From: Gnetum montanum
Lineage: Eukaryota; Streptophyta; Gnetopsida; Gnetales; Gnetaceae
NCBI GenBank assembly: GCA_015680685.1
Contig: MNCI01033651.1
Span: forward strand, 257,635 to 321,634
Direction of reading: 5' to 3'
Length of the DNA: 64,000 nucleotides
The notes beneath the pieces were generated by a model. The model did not search any database. It had not been told where the DNA came from and was given only the letters and a program-made list of their open reading frames with translations. Both the position numbers and the translations under genes were made by a program. Within the stretch, counting starts at the first letter, position 1; each line of letters opens with the position of its first letter. Shown one piece after another: positions 9,949-21,899 of this stretch.

Positions 9949-10270
9949 CTACTATTCCTAATATAATAGTAATGGATTAGTGCACAAGCTCCAACCTAAT
10001 GTTACATTTCTTCAGTGATGGTAAGTTTCATGCTTTGTACATTTCTTGAGAGGTCATATTAACTTTAGAACTTGAGTATAATAGAGCTTTATTCAATGCC
10101 TTCCCTATGATTTAAAAATAAATTAAAGGACTTCCTAGATTAGCTCCTTTTATTGGAATATGTTCTACCTTTATCTAGTTTGTAATAGCATGAGTGAGCA
10201 TGACAGTTTATATATTTGAAGCACTTTAATCTAAAGATTACTTAGATGTCATTTGGAAGGTTGTTTGTGT
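9949..10270 (-). pseudogene. Element 3 aspartic protease fragment
   Basis: The minus strand from about 10150 to 9949 reads a decayed version of the protease part of element 1, including a SQEMYKA match (element 1 SQEMYKAWNLPPLKK) and a LEL..SIT match to LELADQSIT. The catalytic DSG is not preserved. The distal third of the domain is missing because the virus-like block begins here. Confidence 0.6.
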
Positions 10271-12743
10271 GGAATCCACAACCACATATGCTTGCAAAGG
10301 CTTGGGTGGCTTGGCTACCCTAAAAGACAAGTGTTTCTAAGGCTTACACTTAGGACCACTTAAGTTATCATTTATATATAAAATCGCTACTCTTATGACA
10401 TTCAGTTGTTGAGGTTTTGAAGGAATTTCTCCTTGCACTAGCAAAGTAGATGGCAAAGGATTCAAGATGTAAGATTAATAGTGTTGTGAAGGAAGAGAAG
10501 TATAAGTAAAATGATATTCAACACATGAAGTGGCAGGCCTATAGTATTCTTAAGGATAATAATAGTAAGTAGGAACATAAGTGGTAGAGCCACTGGAAGA
10601 TACAAGTTATTATACATAATACTGCTATGGATTAGGTTACCTATAGGAATATTATTGCCTTGGTGGTGACATCCTCCCACAACTATGGATTTTGCCACTA
10701 CTAGTAATACTCTTGAGGTTAAGATGGATCCCTATTTGGATAACAATATTATTGGTGATAGGACTACTTGTTTCCTAGAGAATAAGATAATCTTCTTGGT
10801 GACTACCTTTTGATGAATTTTTAATTTAATACATAAATCGAAGACTTCTAAAGATCTGACAAGACTAGGCAATAACCCTTTGGATATTTTTATTAGCAAA
10901 TGTCAAAAACATGATTATCAAATTCAGAGTCTACAATCTCCTCAACTACAGTTTCTTTTCCTTTGTGTTAATAATAGTTCTTTCTTATATCTTTCTTCTT
11001 TTTTTGCTTTTTATCATTAGTTCTTCATTGATCTGCTTTTTCCTCCATGATCTTAAATGCTATTTGAAATTTTTTATCTATGGAGTTCCATATCTTAACA
11101 ACCTTAGCTAAAATTTTAGTAATAAATTTTTGGATTAGTAAGTTCTTTCTCTACATTAATTCTTCCAATGATGCTTCTTCATCATGTTCATAGAGATGTA
11201 CCTCCTTTTTGTAGATTGAGGGATTACTATTATAGTTCTTTACACTTTTTATTTTCTTGAGTTCTCCTTTTTCTTTTGCCACTTGATTGATCAGCCTTTG
11301 AATCCAATGAGCTCTTGTTTCAGATAATCTCTCTTGGGCATAGACCCCAAGAGTTCCTCTTGTTCTATTGCAAAGTCCATTTATGATATGGCATAGCTGC
11401 TCCTTTTGAAAAAAATGTTGTATGGGCATCGATGAATAAGAGAGTAATATTTGCATAAGGCTACATCAAGATACTCATGCATACCTTGTCTTCATCCTTG
11501 AATTTTCATTTACAAGGTGGAAACTTGAGGATACATTTAGTACTTATCATTAAACAGCTCTATTGTATTTCATCTTTTGATTAATTCCAGTTCCAAGGTT
11601 GGTACCAACTTTCTATTATTTCATAAGTAGTCTTAGAAAGAGCTTTAACTTCTACCATTCATTTTCAATGTTCTACAAGGCATAGACATTATAAAAGGCC
11701 TGCAACTGATGTTTTGGATTTGCATTGTAGCCTCCTTCAAATTTGGAAATACTATTCATATCCAATTGTTTAATTTGATTGTCCATCTAATACCTAGTAG
11801 GAATGTAAAATATCTTCCAGATACTTATCATACTTCTTTTGGCAAGTAATGGTTCATCTTATTATGGCCCTCATGGTCCCTCTTAGGATCATGTCTCCCT
11901 TGGTGTTGCCTATTGTACCTTGATTCATGTGGTGCCCTTCTTTCAGTTCATGCCTATCATCTCCATGATCTTTATAATGATCTCTTCTATAATCTTCACC
12001 TTGCTTGTGATCATTTTCCCTCCTATGTTAATGGTGTTTACCCTTGTTAAAGCTTAATGATGAGGAAGAAGATGATGAAGGTGAAGAACTAGGAGAGTTA
12101 TGTTAGCTTGCTCTCCTTCTACGTTGATGTTCTCTCAGTTTTCTACTAAAAGACCTTGGCCTTAAGGTCCCCTTTGTTCTAGGTCTTATTTTCCCCTTGC
12201 CTTGGTTATTTCTCAAGGTTAAATATAGCCATGGATGGTTCATGCCATATCTACTAAAGGGTGGAGGATTTTGGCATTGAGATCTACTAAACTGGTAATT
12301 AGTATTCTTCTTTTCTAACTATAATGTTAAGTAAATAAGACCCTCTTTTTTTTGAAATTTTTACAATGAGACTTCATGAATCAATCTTAATGAATATGGA
12401 CCTTTTTGAGTTGGTAATCCTTGGAGATTTCATTAGCTACATGTAGTTTAGGACCACTACTTTAAGTTCCAATTTCATTAATATTGTCATGAGTATTAAT
12501 GACACTACTTGATTACATGGGAGCATCATGTTACCCTCTAGGTTTCTTAATCGCAGTTGTTCATCTTAGCGAAGAATAAAAGTGCAATCTAGATATTAGA
12601 TGTTTAAATGCTTGTACATAACATTTATTGGTTATGGCACTTTGTCTTGACTCTTTACAGTTCTGTCATGTGTTCTTGTTAGATCATCAATAGGTGGGGA
12701 ATCTACTCTACTAGAAGAATATAGCTTATGATTTATAAGTATG
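10271..12743 (-). pseudogene. Element 3 gag region, decayed
   Basis: The best-kept piece is 11456-11151, with QEQLCHIINGL-like and GTLGVYAQERLSETRAHWIQ, then RLINQVAKEKGELKK. It matches the gag of element 1 around 22480-22250. The Ser/Asp-rich low-complexity tract near 12060-12100 matches that of element 1 near 23120. Numerous stops and frameshifts are present. The 5' end of gag is separated from its leader and LTR by element 2. Gag would form the virus-like particle; this copy cannot. Confidence 0.6.
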
Positions 12744-12748
12744 CCTTG
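12744..12748 (+). other. Target-site duplication CCTTG, left copy (element 2)
   Basis: CCTTG directly before the LTR start at 12749 equals CCTTG at 30682-30686 directly after the right LTR. This fixes both ends of element 2. Confidence 0.85.
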
Positions 12749-13572
12749 TGATGAGCGATGAGGTACACCTATGCCCAACCATACAAATCACTAAGGCGTT
12801 TATGCATGATCTAGTCGAATTCCATGGACCTATAGTTCTCTAGTACACTAGTTCTTCTAAAAAGTGAAATGAGCATTGAGAATGTTTGTTGCCTTTCCAA
12901 CTACACTTGTGAAGCTTAGGGGTATGGTTTAAGTGTAATTGAGATACATGAGTTTTCTAATTTTCTATTTTATAATTTTGATTGCCTACAACAAGAATGA
13001 AAGGCAAAGTAATTTAATATCTAAGTCATCTATTACCTAGCTAGCCTAACACAAGTAACCACCTCACTTTCCTGGACACATCTTGAACACATATAGTGCT
13101 GCTAGGCTACCAAACGTTAAGTGTTGCTGGGGCACCAAGTACTATATGTATGCTCGAAGTGGTCCTGCTTGTGTTCATTAACAACTGAAAAATAATTGCT
13201 TCACTCAAATGCATTAAAGTAAAGTGCATTAAAGAAAATATTAATCTATTCTCAATGATACAAGGATTATCAAAAGAGTTTGTTTTTATTCCTGTCACAC
13301 TACTACATTCAGGTACATCAATGTTCGAACAAAGAACCATACACACTTAGACTCCTTTTGTGGGCACTCAAAAAATATTCTAACTCTAGAGAGAATAAAC
13401 TGCAAGCGCTTCACTACTCTAACTAAAAACTGACAAAAACTAATATCAAAATTATGAGCCCGAGTGCTATATTTAAAGGCCAACGTATACCCCCCGACAT
13501 TGAATACCCAACGTTGCATCAGGGCCCCAACATTGGATACCCGACGAGCAGACGAAAACATACTTTTCTTCA
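12749..13572 (-). repeat. Element 2, 3' LTR (824 bp)
   Basis: Starts TGATGAG on the plus strand and ends TTCTTCA; similar over its distal third to 30474-30681. Near its right end, GACATTGAATACCC-like words recur, in the place where element 1 has its GATATC words. Confidence 0.85.
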
Positions 13573-15600
13573 TACCCCCATGACTGAATGAAAACTCGTC
13601 CTTGAGTGAAGAAGAGTAGGAACAAGTTCCTTACAAAATATTGGGTAGGTATGAGATTATTGACTGAGACACAAACTGACTCAGATGAAATAGATAGACT
13701 CTAAGTGCCCAAGTGTATGGAGTTACAATTTTTACAAAATTGTGTGTTCATGAGAAGAGAAGGGAACACGCTAGATATCACTGACATCCAACACCTCTTG
13801 GTAGCTAAACAACAAGGGAGAAGATCCAACAATCATGAATGGTCCTCGTCATGTGGTACTACCACATCATCCTTAGTGAAGATATTCTAGCTTCCAATCC
13901 ATGCCTCCCACTACAATTATGACAGAATCATGAATTAGTATGCAATGTGTAACACATAGCAGTTGAATGCCTTGTATCATCGATGGTTACACTCAACTAG
14001 GATGTGACTATGGTAGATTGATTCCTTGAGTAGCATTAGCAGGAAGGCTGACAAATAGGGTAAAATAGATAAGTGGGTCCATTAAATTTGAAAAAGTTCA
14101 ACACAAGGAAATATTTGAAGAGGGTGTAAGAATTCACAACAATAAAAAAGAAAAACTCACTAAAAAATGGTGTGAAGATGTGCACAATTGGATGTCATTG
14201 ATGAGGTAAACAAAAGAATTTGATTGTAAGAGTGTCTAAGGGTAAATAACTTAACTAACCCAACCAAAAGATATGCAAGTGGGTCCTCCCCAAAGTAGGC
14301 ACAAGCCTTTTATGCCCTTGCATAACTTCAAACCAATGAGTCCATGGGCTCCATGGATGATTAATGATTACGGAAGGTTAAGTACAAAAACTTGAAAGAA
14401 ATTAAGAATTTCGACACATCAAACAAGAACATGAAACTGGAAGTGAGGTGAGACATGGAAAGCATTGATGGATGAGAGAGTGTGTGGAATGAAGTTCCTG
14501 ATTAAGATCACATGAAGCCCCTTGTGGATTTTATGGTTAAATGACTTGATAAGATCCATCATTAGTCCAAACCAAAACCAACCATGTTTAGTGACTTTGC
14601 ATCATCATTCTAAGACCAGTCCATCCCCTAAGACACAAGAGTGCTCCCATAGAACAACCACCATTCCTTATCAAAGAAGAAAAGAGAAGTAGGAAGTGAG
14701 GAAGGGCCTTAGTTAGAGGGGACCTTTAGGCATGGGTAACATGTCTTGTAGCTCGTTTATTATGTTTAAGGGGTGTGCTTTGAATTTCCATCATTTTTTT
14801 TCTAGTGAGAACCACACCATGCAAAGACGTATTCAACTTCCTTTTATTGGTCAATGTGGAATGATAAGAAATCCATGAAAACACACATGCACCTAGGCAA
14901 ACAAAAAGGCACAAAGAATACTGAATCCCCTTGAAGCCACACCCTATTCAAACCTATAAATCCTTTCCAATTCTGAAAACTACCAAAGTTACAAATTTAT
15001 TAAAGTTTTGTTAATGGAGAAGGGATTAAATGTTTCCAGAATAAGGAAAACCATATAGTTTGTGGATGGTTGGATGTTGTGGACTCACTACCTATTGCAT
15101 GAAAAAGAAACCATGTCCTAATCATCCATAACAAAATTCAAAGCTAGAATCTAGACACCAACAATCAAATAACAGAATAGTACATACCACCATCAAACAA
15201 TGCATTAATACTGTATCTAGCACTTATTAATAAAAAGTTAGAAAATCACACCAAAATAAAAGAAGAGAAAATATAAAAGAAATGTAAAATATTCAAGAAA
15301 TAGTAAATGTACTAATGATGGTGTAAAACAAAAATTAGAAAAGATTAATAACATGAAAACAGAAAGATGTAAAATAAAGAATGTGTAAAACAAAAAGATG
15401 AAAAACTGAGGAGCTTCTTATATGGTTAGCATGGGTGGCCATCTATCGCAAGACTAAGTTGAAAGGAGGAGGTCCGAAATATGGAGCATGGTTGTCCATC
15501 CCATGAGGCATTTTTTGTATTAGTTGGCTTATGCTCATGGAAAGGTTTGATTTCTTGAATGTTGATTAGCTCTTTCTTGTCTAGGCTCTTAGGTTTGTAG
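13573..15600 (-). other. Element 2, 3' non-coding region
   Basis: It lies between the integrase end and the 3' LTR. It shares long stretches with 17193-19240 of element 1 (for instance TTTAAGGGGTGTGCTTTGAA-like words near 14768 and 18496). Minus-strand GTGGGGGTA next to the LTR is the likely polypurine tract in both elements. Athila-type elements may carry an env-like ORF here, but only short frames such as 14914-14726 are open, so none is called. Confidence 0.5.
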
Positions 15601-16352
15601 ATCATCAAAAGTTTCGTAAATGATGTAAGGTCCTTCCCACAATGTTTGGAACTTAGTTCATTGAGGTATGTGTGCGGGGTTCCAATAGAGAACCTTATCT
15701 CTCAATTGAAATTTGACTTTTCTAATTTTAAGGTCATGGCACTTTTTATTGTAGGCCTTGTGCAACTCATTAAGTGATAGGGCCACCAATCAATTTTTTT
15801 CTAGTAGGTTGAGATTCATTAGTCTTTCTTTTTGCACTAGACTCAAGTCAAGGTCAAGGTCACAAGCTATTGAAAGTGTACAAAGCTCAAATTGAATAGG
15901 AAGTATTAGTAATTGTTTATACAAAAGATCATAGGAAGAGTAGCCTATAGGAAGTTTCCATGTTGAGCAGTAGGCCCAAAGGGCATCGTTGAGTTTTGTG
16001 CTCCAATATTCCCTATATTTGATAATAATCCTTCTTATAATTCTTGTGATTTCCCTATTGGTAACCTCAGCTTGACCATTAGCTTGGGGGTGGTAGGATG
16101 TTATGAGTTTATGTTCAACCCCCAAGCATTGCTTGAGCTTCTAAAAATTAGTACCTATAAAGTGAGTTTCATTATCATAAATTAATGCACATGGCATGCC
16201 AAATCTATTTACAACATTTTTTTTTGTACAAACCAAGCAACAATAGAAGATGTATAGTCAATGATGACTACTGCTTCTACCCATTTTGTACAATAGTCAA
16301 CAGCGAGTATGATGTACGCCTTTCCATTTGACATGGGCATGATGGAACCCAT
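15601..16352 (-). pseudogene. Element 2 integrase, C-terminal part
   Basis: Minus strand: DYCTKWVEA near 16285, the second catalytic site YDNETHF near 16165, then HKLITSYHPQANGQAEVTNRE (about 16115-16055) with the third catalytic residue in the GQAEVTNRE word. The 111-residue stretch 16125-15790 is the longest open piece. The frame ends with a degenerate C-terminal domain reaching about 15430. The coding sequence is cut at 16352 by element 1 and continues at 24766 with the first catalytic Asp (WGIDFMG). Internal stops make it inactive. Confidence 0.85.
16348..16352 (+). other. Target-site duplication CCCAT, left copy (element 1)
   Basis: CCCAT stands directly before the LTR start TGATGAG, and the same five bases follow the right LTR at 24766-24770. 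Confidence 0.95.
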
Positions 16353-17192
16353 TGATGAGTGGCAAGGTACCCCTACGTTCAACCATACGAATATGAGTGT
16401 CCACGCACGATCTAGTCAAATTCCAAGGACTAAGTGCTTATGCGCCTTTGTGGAACAAGAATGGGTTGATCAATCATTGTCTTCCCAAGCTTACTTGTAT
16501 GTCATGATTGTATGGTTAAGTAACCTTGAGGTATATTATTTTTATACTTTTTATGTGTTTTTATGTCCTACTGCTAATAAGGGAGGAGAGAGATAACTAA
16601 GTAACTAATTTAATTTGACTACTTATTAACTAGGCTCTAACTGATCCTACCACCAATATCCATTCTCACTTGCCGTACACATCCTGAACAAATGCAACAC
16701 TACTGGGATTACTAAACTCTAATCGTTACTGGGTTACCAAGTGTTACACGCATGGTCGAAGTGATCATACTATGTGTGCTTACTTAGGAGAGTTGCAGGG
16801 TAAGAGAGAATCATTAATTAACTAAGGAAAGCATTAAGTAATAGTAATTAACATTAATTAATCTATTTTGAATGCTGCAAGGCTTATCACAAAGTTCATC
16901 TTTATTGTCGTACATAAGGTGTGCTCAGGTACACAATGCTCGAATAAAGATCTATTCACTTTATGACTCCTACTGTAGGCACACAAAAATACTTCTAACT
17001 CTGAGAGGGAGAAAAGGTAAGAGTTTAGGTAAGGGACTATGACAAACTCTCCACAACAAGTGCGCCCACCTCTTATTTATAGGTAATGAGGTAGGATGCG
17101 ATATTGTGTACGCAATATCGCATGGGAGGACACGATATTGCGAACATGATATCGTGGACGGGATATCGTGAATGCGATATCGCAACTCATCA
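16353..17192 (-). repeat. Element 1, 3' LTR (840 bp)
   Basis: Begins TGATGAG and ends CTCATCA. Near the end (17098-17183) words of the type GATATYG recur, including the hairpin GCGATATTG-TGTA-CGCAATATCGC. Highly similar to 23955-24765. Confidence 0.95.
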
Positions 17193-19240
17193 TACCCCCA
17201 CGACTAAATGAAAACTTATCCTCAAGTTCCTTCCAAAATATTAGGAAGGTATGCGATTATTAACTAAATGAAAACTGATAGTGATAGGGAATAACAGACT
17301 CAAAGTGCCTAGTGAACAGATTGATAAACATATTACAACATTGTTGTTCATGCCCTTTATGGTGAACATTGTACATGGATGACATCCAGACCTTCACTTG
17401 ACAGCTTGAAGAGAAAGAGGGAGAAAAGAACATTAGGCGTGTTACTACCAATGCCGAGATTGCACCCTCCACTGTTTATCCATAGCCACGTGACCAGACT
17501 TGTTCCCAGCATAAATGCTCCAGCTCCAGTCCATCCTGAGTGCTTCCTCCTATCCTAGTCCATAGTTCGTGTAATCACCATCTCTACATACAACATAGCC
17601 ACGAATGAGCAAGGATAAGTAAGCCACACTGCAATTGATACCTTGCCTCAATATAAAGTGCATTGGCTAGGTTGTGGTTATGGCAAAAACTAGGTTAGAG
17701 GTTTATCACTGATAACTACCCAAGGTGGAGGGGTTAGGCAAGTAGTAGAATGGAGAAATTGAAAAATTTGTGTCAGGGCCCCCACGACTAAAAGCTAACC
17801 TTCAGTAGCAATAAGATTAAAAAATATAAGGAATAAGAAAGATGGGAAAAAATAACAATGGCAACGCCAATAAAGTGGATGTCAAAGATGGGGATGAAAT
17901 GAGAAATGGTTGATTATAGAGAATGTTTAGGGAAAAGAACTTAACAACTGCACCAAAAAGGAGTGCCAGTGGATCCTCCCCAAAGCAGGCTCATGCCCTT
18001 TATGCCCTAACAAACCCACAAACCAAAGAGTCTGTAGGCTCTAGAAATGTCATTTGGAAGCAAGAGTTAAAAACTTACCCACAAGAATTTACCAAGGAAA
18101 AACAATGCATCAACCAAGATATGGACTAATCATAAAATCGGCAATGAGGTGGAAAATGAAAAGAAATATGGAGAGTAGAAATGGAATGGAAGCCCAAGAG
18201 CAAATTTGTGTAAAGTCCCTTATGTATGTCATGGTTAATGTGACTGAGTAGAACTCATTCCAAATCTGAACTCAAGCCAACCACACTCAATGACCTCACA
18301 TCAATACACTTGGCCAATCCATCCTCTTGAAGCAATAAGAATGCCTCCACAAAGAGTCACCACCATCCCAAGAAGAGTGAGATGAAGAAGTAGGAAGCGA
18401 GAAAGGACCTTAGTTAGAGGGAACTTTTAGGCATGGGTAACATGTCTTTCTAGTGCCATAACCAGTGCTTGTAGCCCATATTTGTTTATTATGTCTAAGG
18501 GGTGTGCTTTGAATTCCCACTTTATTTTGTTTTTTGTTTTTTGTGATTTTTCATGTGATAACCCCACCATGCAAAGACTTATTTTTATTCACTCAGCTTC
18601 TTGATATTTGATCAATGGCAGAATGGCAGAAAACCCAAGAAAAAGCATCCAAGCACCCAAGAGAATGGCCAACACAAATGCATCGAATCCCCTTGAAGTC
18701 ACACCCTTTTCAACCATTGAGTGCTTCCTTTAGTTTAAAAAATACCAAGCCACCAATTTATTAAGAATTTTATTTAAAAAAAGGGACTGTACAGTTCCAA
18801 GCCAAGGGAGACCACAGAGTTGAATGGATGAATGGACGACGTGTACTCATTGCCTATTTTATCAAAAGAACCATATCATAATATTAGCATCATAATTCAG
18901 AGGTAAAAACCAAACATTAGTAATCAATAGTATATAATTCAATCCACCATCAGGAGCACTTATTGTATGATGAATGAAAGTAAATCAACTAAGCAAAGAA
19001 ATAGTAAAAATGCAAACGATGGTGTCAAACAAAAATAAGAAAGATTGAAGAAATTTGTAAAACAAAAATGTGTAAAACAAAAAATACAAAAAGGGTTGAG
19101 GGCCTAGAATGGTTGGCATAGGTGGCCATCTCCCCCACAACTAAGTTGGAAGGAGGAGATCCGAAATATCGAGCAAGGTTGTCCACCAACAGAGGTAGTA
19201 TGAGTACTGGCTATTTTAGGCTCATGGAAGGGTCTATAAT
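17193..19240 (-). other. Element 1, 3' non-coding region
   Basis: Similar to 13573-15550 of element 2. The polypurine tract is minus-strand GTGGGGGTA immediately before the 3' LTR (plus strand TACCCCCAC at 17193). No gene recognised. Confidence 0.55.
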
Positions 19241-20616
19241 AGCTAGTATGTCCAAGGGATGATCAGATATCTTTTACAGTTTCAAGCTGCCAAGTAATTC
19301 CTTGGATAACTTTAATCTTTTCGGGGTCTACCTCTATCCCTATTCGTGAAATCTTATGCCCTAATACTATGTCTTCTTGGACCATTAAATGGCTTTTTTG
19401 CTAGTTGAGCCTTAAATTAGTTTCTACGCATCATTTTAATACTTGCTCTAACCAGTCCAAGGCTTGATCAAAGTTTTCTCCATAGGTGAGAAGTCGTCCA
19501 TAAAGACCTCCACACAGTTTCCTATCTACTACTGGAATATGCTTAAAACTAGTCATTGAAATGTTGCAAGGACATTGCACAAGCCAAATGACATCTATTT
19601 GTATGCAAATGTTCCCCAAGGACTAGTGAGCGTAGTCTTGGCTTGGTCTTCTGGCACTATTTGTATTTAGTTGTACCCACTGTACCCATCTAGAAAACTA
19701 TAGTAGTGATGCCCTGCAATGGTGTCTAAGACTTGGTCAACGAATGGCAATGGAAAGTGGTCATTGAATGTTGCCATGTTTAGTAGCCTAAAATCTCTGC
19801 ACATCCTCCATTTGCCTCCCTTTTTGGGTACTATAACTAAGGGNATCATTGAAATGTTGCAAGGACATTGCACAAGCCAAATGACATCTATTTGTATGCA
19901 AATGTTCCCCAAGGACTAGTGAACGTAGTCTTGGCTTGGTCTTCTGGCACTATTTGTATTTAGTTGTACCCACTGTACCCATCTAGAAAACTATAGTAGT
20001 GATGCCCTGCAATGGTGTCTAAGACTTGGTCAACGAATGGCAATGGAAAGTGGCCATTGAATGTTGCCATGTTTAGTAGCCTAAAATCTCTACACATCCT
20101 CCATTTGCCTCCCTTTTTGGGTACTATAACTAAGGGGCTAACCTGTTCGCTATCAGCAATGAGGTATATGAAACTAGCTTTTAGAAGTTGTTTAATTTCT
20201 TCCTTAACCACTTGCTTAAGCTTTGGGTTCAATCACCTCTATGGTTGTCTTCGAGGCTTCATGGAGGGGTCGGTGTAAATCCTATGTTCACATATTCTAG
20301 GATCTATTCTAGTTAATTCAGGATATGACCAAGCGAAGACTTTTGACCATTTATTTATCACTTTCAGTAGTCTTTCTTTTTGTTGAGGAGCAAGCTTCGT
20401 ATTAATAATTATCGGCTTTCCATTTTTAAGAAACGTGTATTCCATACCAGTGGGCAATGGTTTTAGCTCAAGGGGCTCTTGCTTAAACTTATCAAGGATT
20501 TCTAACTTCCCCCAGTTGATATTATCATGGTCAAGACTTGGAAGTTGGTAATGGACTTGCTCTAATGTGTCTATGCTATCGATGTAAGCACAAGTCAAAC
20601 CCTCAGTTGGTTCCAT
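19241..20616 (-). pseudogene. Element 1 reverse transcriptase, broken
   Basis: The linker after protease (20616-20239) contains LPTGMEYTFLKNGKPIIIN and KWSKVFAWSYPEL. The RT proper (20232-19960) has SPLVIVPKKGGKWRMCRDF and YYSFLDGYSGYN. Further on come MSFGLCNVPATFQ and the active site FMDDF near 19520, followed in another frame by ENFDQALDWLEQVLK. RT copies the element's RNA into DNA in the particle. Problems: a stop near 20236, frameshifts, and a 291-bp near-identical duplication (19553-19843, 19846-20136) around a single N, which is probably an assembly fault. The RNase H domain expected next is missing. Confidence 0.85.
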
Positions 20617-20816
20617 GCATATAGTTGAACTACTCTTTTAATCAATTTTCAGCCACTGGGTGCCTTCCTGTCTTGTGGCTACTGTATACAGGCATCTTTG
20701 TATATCAGTCACTTGTGCACACTGATTGCATGCAAGCAATGTTAAATGATGCACTAACCATGACTTCTGCATGCAATTACACCTTGTGTCACAGTATGCG
20801 ATGCATGGAACTTTCT

Positions 20817-21356
20817 TCTTCTCGATCTTTCCAAATGTATTTTTCTTTTATATTTTCAAGGAAGATCATGGATTCCTGGGTGCACGTCAATTGTGCTTAG
20901 CCATGCTCTTCCCATTATGATTGGGAAGTCCCCCTTACTATTGTTCACTTGAATCACTAGGAAGTCAGCTAGAGACGACCACCCACAAACAATGGTAACA
21001 ATGTCCTCCACTAGTCCTAACAAGACAGTGATGGACTGGTCAGCCAACTCTAAATGAATGTTACTCTTTTTTAGTGGAGGTAGGTTCCAGGCCTTGTACA
21101 TTTCTTGAGAAATCAAGTTAACACTAGAACCTGAATCAAAAAGAGCTTTACACGGCTCATTTCCAGTAATTTGTAGATATATCAGAGGACTCCTAGGATC
21201 AGAGAATTTCCTAGGAAGATGGCCATCTTTTATCCAATTGGTGACAGCATGAGTTAACATGATCGTATGTGTTGAGTGTAGTTTTTGGGTTGAAGGAAGC
21301 TTCGAAGCTTTAAGTGATAGTGAGGCAATTGAAGAATCAGCCGCTTGTGGTTGCAA
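20817..21356 (-). pseudogene. Element 1 aspartic protease
   Basis: The open stretch 21356-20856 (166 residues) carries the retroviral-type active site in LFDSGSSVNLISQEMYKAW. It continues with IHLELADQSITVLLGLVEDI and KGDFPIIMGRAWLSTID, the flap and C-terminal GRxxL-type word of Athila/Tat proteases. It would cut the Gag-Pol polyprotein. The active-site Asp is intact, but the flanking polyprotein is broken. Confidence 0.85.
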
Positions 21357-21899
21357 GGGCTTAGTTGGACTGTTGGTTCTAAAGAAAGGTTTTTTCTTTA
21401 TGCGATTGTCAAAACTAATAGTAGGTTGAGGGTTAACAACCCTTATGACATTACATTGTTACGATTGGGTAGGGATTTCACCCTGCATAGCTGGAGTAAG
21501 TGGTAATGGAGTTAAGGGTGGAAAAGGTGCAGCTGAATGAGAAGGATGGTATGTTTGTGGGACATTTCCCCTAGGAGAAGGAATCCTATAATACTCATGG
21601 GCTTGGTAGTGAGGTTGAGGAGTGACATGACTAGTAGAGTCACGTGGAGAGACTGGCTACTGCATGTAATATCCATATGGGTCAAGTTGCCGGTAAGGAT
21701 ACTGTTGCCATGGTGGTGGCATTCCCCATGATTGTGGGTATTGCCACTTTGATACTGCTCAATTGGTTGTGGTGGAGTTCCACTTGGATAATATGTTAAG
21801 GGTTGGTGGAACTGCCTTGGGTTACCTTGACGATAAGGTAACCTTCAGGGTGTTTGCCTTTTGTTTAATCGTGGATTGAGTGCATACACCCCAGACTCT

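Noticed and set aside
14726-14914. Possible env-like ORF in the 3' region of element 2
   Set aside because: Only 62 codons, no signal peptide plus transmembrane arrangement, and not conserved as an open frame in the matching region of element 1.
17098-17183. GATATC palindromes as a transcription terminator or protein operator
   Set aside because: Eukaryotic LTR context; a bacterial-type reading is not supported. Kept only as a structural observation.
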